Of a stretch of DNA of 64,000 nt, positions 59,551-64,000 are shown piece by piece; the stretch's first letter is position 1; every line of letters begins with the position of its first letter. The notes below the pieces were generated by a model. The model was not told the DNA's origin, made no database searches, and saw only the letters and a list, made by a program, of their open reading frames with translations. This DNA is from Parasponia andersonii. Taxonomy: Eukaryota; Streptophyta; Magnoliopsida; Rosales; Cannabaceae. Location of the stretch: NCBI GenBank assembly GCA_002914805.1, contig JXTB01000283.1, forward strand, positions 466,255-530,254, in the 5' to 3' direction. The translations under genes were made by a program, and so were the position numbers.

Positions 59551-60655
59551 TGATTAAAAAACAATTCAACATATAAATATATATGTATATTTTTTTACAG
59601 AAACCAAAGCATTCATTTTAAATTATAAAAAGATAAACCTTCAACGTTTTTTTTTTCCTTTCTTTTTGGAGTTGACCTGAGAAGAGTTAATCGCAAAAGA
59701 ATAAGAAAAGATGAAGATTTTATATACTTACGATAATCCTAAAAACACCCTCTATGTTTTAACTAGATGCCACATTCCCATAAAACCTAAAAGCATCTTA
59801 TCAATTCCTAAAACAAGAAAAAAAATAACCATTTTTCTCTTTTTGGTCAAATTTTTGACTAAATTCTTTTTCAAATTACATTAGTACCCTTAGAATATTA
59901 TATCCAAATAATACTTGATTGATTTCTTTAAAAAATAATAATCTAAAATATTTATTGAAAAAAAATATTATCAACATTTTTCTATAATCTATAAAAATAA
60001 TGTGATATTCTTTTTATTATTTAAATAAAAATTGATTAGATAGTGGAGAGTATTTGGTAATTAATAGATTCCTAAAATATATGCAAAAGTATTCTGAATG
60101 TTTCATATTTCAAGTTTGACCAAAAAAGTACTAGAGCATATTTTTTTTTTTTCTATTTTGAAAAATAGAGATATGTTGAGTTTTGTGAAAATAAAGGGTT
60201 AAATGTGATATTTAATCATAATAAAAGGGTGTTTTGAGATTATCCATCTTTTTAGAAAGAAAATTTATAATGAGATAAATGTATTTTGATATTTTGTTCA
60301 AATTTTATCTTATATTATAATTATTATCAACATTTATTTTTAAATTTGAAATTTGTTACAAATTTATACATTAATACTAATTTAGAGCAATTAATTTATT
60401 AAAATACCATTTAAAAAATTAAAAATAAACCATATAAAATAAATTTATTAAATCATCTTGATAAATTAATTTATTAGAATGTAATTTTGTAATAAATATT
60501 AAATTTAAAAATTAATATTGATAATAACTAAAATAAATTATAATATAAAATATAAAAATAATTCCATAACATAATTAAGAATAAGCAGGACAAGATGGCC
60601 TTGTTCTGGTTGGGATAAGCAAGTTTCTTTCGTTTGCCTTCGTTCACGCATGGTT
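59551..60655. other. AT-rich gene-free DNA
   Basis: Nothing recognisable as a gene. At 60250-60545 phrases such as TTTATTTTTAAATTTGAAATTTG and AAATATTAAATTTAAAAATTAATATTG face each other across about 150 bp (ATTATTATCAACATTTATTTTTAAA against TTTAAAAATTAATATTGATAATAAC), a possible foldback of about 300 bp. Confidence 0.45.
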
Positions 60656-60791
60656 AATTCGTACGTACTCATTTGGTACACGTGCTTGGCTTGTGACAAA
60701 ATATCGGTGGATGTCTATTGGTGAATTCGTACGTACTCAATTGGTTCACGTGCTTGGCTTTTGACAAAATATCAGTGGATGTCTATTGGTG
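60656..60791. repeat. 68-bp tandem duplication with G-boxes
   Basis: Two copies, 60656-60723 and 60724-60791, each starting AATTCGTACGTACTCA and ending ATGTCTATTGGTG. Each contains CACGTG (in GGTACACGTGCTT and GGTTCACGTGCTT) and the palindrome GTACGTAC. About five differences between copies. Confidence 0.92.
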
Positions 60792-63700
60792 AGGGTCCCA
60801 ATCTCAGTGACAGCATGCTCGTTTTTGTCAATTTGGTCATCAAGTGCCATGCCATGTTGATAGAGATCCAGATGGTGGCTATTTGGAGTGAGGAAAAGAA
60901 ATATCCTCGTTCATAGGCCTTATTTACAATCATGTCATATGTGACCAAATTTTGTTACATGTTCATGCGATCCCTGGCTTGTTTCAATATTGACCTACGG
61001 TCATTTTCAAGAAAATAAAAAGTTGGACATGTCCAATTGTTTTTTGAGTTACATTTTATAATAAGAATAAAGATTATTATACTAAAATCTTATATAAAAA
61101 ATTTATATGATTGATGTATCATCACTTTTAGTCATATAATAAATAGTATGATTACATTTTAAAATAAAAAAATATTTAAAATGCATGCCACAATTTATAA
61201 TTTATAAGTATCCCCGAATTAAGAGATTTTTCTAATGATTATTGGGTGATTATACAGATAAAATACAAAATTAAAACTTAGTAAATCTCAATTCATATCA
61301 TAATCTCTCTTGTCCAAGAAAATATATTTCAATTGTTTGAGCGAAATATATTTTTCATCAAATCATTAGAGTGCCCTGGAATTAGACATTTGAGTAGAGA
61401 AAGCTACCTAGATGACAACTAAAATGGAATGTCAACCAACATTGAATGACCTTCTTTAAAGATTATTGATATGTCTCGTCGAAATCTGCACAAGGGATCA
61501 CCTAGATCTAGTAAATATCTTACCGGCTTTTAAAAAATTTAGATATGGCCAAAAAACCTATTCCCAATTAGCATGCTTATAAATATGCTCCGATAGCTCA
61601 TATACCACACTCGACCATATCCAGATAGTAATACTCCGACATAATCACTGGACGTTTAGAAATATAATTGTAGAATTGGGTCTTAACACTTTAGCAGGTT
61701 ATATACAAATCGAATGTGCTCGATTCCAATTGTCTAATAATACGAATTTTGACCATATTTTATTACATGTGCTGAAAAAAAAAAAAAACAATCTTATTAA
61801 ACTATTATTTTTTTTTTGATATAATCGTTAGATTAATGGAGAGGAGGGAGTGGGGAGGAGGGTGGGGTTGGATCCCCACATCTCATAATCCTCAAGGAGT
61901 TTTTCCACACGTGTCACTAGCTCGTGGTACTAAACTATTAGTTTTATATTATTTAATGAAAATTTTAGAATTTTAAAATTAATTTAAATCGAAAAAATTA
62001 AAAATAAAAAAAACGATATTGAGAAGGCGGTCGACTATATTGGACTTGGATCGAAAATAATATTCGATTACAGTTGAATAATAATTCTCATTGTCAGTCT
62101 AAAATCGATTGAAAATATTTATAAATGAATCATTTTTTCATCACAAAAGTTTAGTAGATTTTTTTGTTGTAAATTCCCCAGTAATATAAAATAATAAAAA
62201 TTTTAATTATTGGATAATATATTAGAAGGATAGCTTCCACCGCGAGTTCCACCACCTCTTAAATGAGAATCTTTTCAGGCTCGTGGCCGTGTGATTAGTT
62301 ACGAAGCCGTTATTAGCATGATTAGTGAGACATTTAACAAAATGGTGCATTGGGCTAAAAATGGCTGGAAACCCAACGCGTGTTGGACACGTATTAAATG
62401 AATGGATTGTTTCAGAGCCTTAGGAGTACCCAAACCCTTGAATTCTCCAGAGCGTACGAGAGAGGGGGTGAGGGAAGGGTTCAGGCGGCGAGGGGAGGGT
62501 GGAGGGGAAGGGGTTCGAGCGTCGGGGTTCCTTTAGAGCGTACACAACCCTATACTCAGCACGCACGAGGTTCGTGTGCCTGCAAGGATTGATCTCAAAG
62601 AAAGTCCTTAAGGGAGACACGTGGCAGTGATACCGAATACACAAGAGTGTAGTCTCTCAACTCATCCAGGAAAAAATAATTTAATAATTGCACGTTAATT
62701 CCTTTAAGAAATCTAAGAACAAAAAATAAATCTAAGATAATGTAATTTATGTCTTTAATAACTAAAGTATTTAGAGCCTCCTATATCTAGAGAAGAAGAA
62801 ACGAGACACAAACTTGAAACTACCAAGATGTGCCACACGCCACACTCATTGTGGTTGTGGGCGTGTGGTCTCTTTAGTCACGGGCCAATTCGGCTAGTGA
62901 TTAAATTCTATTTTTGAAATTTTCTGTTATCTTGTTTTCACCTCACGTAATATTCAATTATACACATTTGTCCGTTCTATTTTGGGCACAATTAATCAAA
63001 TATTATATTGTTAGTTTTTTATTTATTTGTCTATATTCAATTAACTATAGTTGGAACAACTTTCCATAGCTATCCAAATTGTCCAAGTTCATTAAATCAA
63101 ATCAATAATAGGAATATTTATTAATCTTTTTTCCCCCTCCAAATACTAGCATATTCCAAAGATAAATTGCTTAGTATTAACACTCGCTAGTTTTATCTAG
63201 AAATTGCCAAATATTGAAACATGCTTTTCCTACTTAAGGAGCTAGATGCCCAGGCCTAGTAATTGGGCTAGCATGTGGCTTCCTTTGAGGTTCAACTTGA
63301 TTTGTCCAATTTATCTTAAATCAGTCCAAACTAATATCCATATAATCATTGACACAAGCTAGTCCAAAGATTTTCCAAAATATGTAAATTTGGCTACAAA
63401 TAATTAATGGGTCTGTTAGTTATTTAATTTTAAATCTATTCTACTAAAAGATTGAAATTGCACTCGAATTGTTTATGATGACTTTTGGAGTAACGTTCCA
63501 TGTCATAGTAATTCTTTGCTAATTACTCATTTATATAATATCATAAAAACATAATTATATATTTATTTGTTCTTACTGATTTTTCTAATTTCTCTAATGA
63601 TCATCAATTAATATCTTATTGATTTAATTAGTATTAACATGTTTAAGCCTAATACTTATGATCAAGTACCAAAATCTACCAAGAGATGTTATTTCATTAA

Positions 63701-64000
63701 ATTCTATATTGTCAACTATAATAGTATAATTCATTAAATACGTTTTACCAAACAGTAGGGAATATTGATCTCGATTGATCTCATTGATTTGCAATTTAAA
63801 TAAAGTCACATTTGAAAATACATAATCACAACCAACTCAAGATTAAGAGTTAAAGCTAATCACTACCTATGACATTCTTTTCTATAGACATTATCAATTG
63901 AATTTCATCTATGATCTAGTTTATTGTAAGTCTTATTATCCCATCCGGCTTAAGTTGACTAAAATAAGTCAAATTTTTCCAAAATCAGCTACAATATAAA
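60792..64000. other. Gene-free tail with a short GC-rich patch
   Basis: No gene recognised. A G-rich patch at about 62455-62520 (GAGAGGGGGTGAGGGAAGGG, then GGGGAGGGTGGAGGGGAAGG) stands out from the AT-rich surroundings and could form G-quadruplex structure. ACACGTGGC, a G-box/ABRE core, is at 62617-62625. A hairpin lies at 62833-62868. The final kilobase is plain AT-rich DNA. Confidence 0.45.
62833..62868. repeat. Small GC-rich stem-loop
   Basis: CCACACGCC at 62833-62841 pairs exactly with GGCGTGTGG at 62860-62868; part of the inner sequence (ACAC with GTGG/TTGTG) can pair further. Could be a transcription terminator-like hairpin or a chance palindrome. Confidence 0.6.

Noticed and set aside
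62398-62644. Frames in the GC-rich patch at 62.4-62.6 kb
   Set aside because: Composition-driven frames on both strands with Gly/Arg/Pro-rich text and no known motif.
1-64000. Search for tRNA or rRNA genes, CRISPR arrays, organellar inserts and viral inserts
   Set aside because: No cloverleaf-forming tRNA, rRNA segment, spaced direct repeat array, plastid or mitochondrial gene text, or viral replicase/coat motif was seen; the retroelements are ordinary plant copia types.

Overview
This is nuclear DNA from a flowering plant, almost certainly a eudicot: AT-rich, with intron-containing genes that use GT...AG splice sites, and packed with LTR retrotransposons, a CACTA transposon, foldback elements and microsatellites. 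Nothing bacterial or organellar was found. The species cannot be named from the sequence; closeness to any family is not claimed.

The gene-bearing part is the first 22.2 kb. It holds four genes that I could read end to end: (1) a secreted glycine-rich cell-wall-type protein at 1016-1855 (+), single exon; (2) a universal-stress-protein-like (adenine nucleotide alpha-hydrolase fold) gene at 3109-4803 (-), four exons, 262 aa; (3) a ubiquitin-specific protease of the plant UBP20/UBP21 type at 5777-9624 (-), eight exons, 695 aa, catalytic Cys and His boxes intact; (4) an ArfGAP of the plant AGD8/AGD9 type at 16792-22187 (-), seven exons, 403 aa, zinc finger intact. Exon joins in all three multi-exon genes keep frame throughout, which is the main support for the models. 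The genes are independent housekeeping/stress functions (cell wall, stress signalling, deubiquitination, vesicle coat GTPase control), not a pathway.

Between UBP and ArfGAP (about 12.3-16 kb) lie two decayed copia remnants in opposite orientation that share the same LTR family; the plus-strand one is broken by what looks like a CACTA terminus.

From 22.2 kb to the end I find no host gene. The layout is: small TIR/foldback elements and SINE-like pieces (25-31 kb); a 4.6 kb copia element on the minus strand (31975-36597); a 10.4 kb CACTA (En/Spm) transposon (38878-49245) with TIRs, a 3-bp target duplication, subterminal repeats and a decayed TNP2-type transposase plus En/Spm-like second protein, and with a 78-bp tandem repeat in its non-coding half; a second CACTA-like end directly outside it; a 6.5 kb copia element on the plus strand (52281-58823) whose 3' LTR carries an extra insertion; and a gene-poor tail (58.8-64 kb) with a TIR-element relative and a 68-bp tandem duplication carrying G-boxes. 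All transposon coding regions seen carry stop codons or frame breaks and look dead.

I did not find a clearly undescribed biological system. The best second-look items are structural: the 78-bp repeat array inside the CACTA element, the ~600-bp foldback, the abutting CACTA ends, and the duplicated G-box segment.
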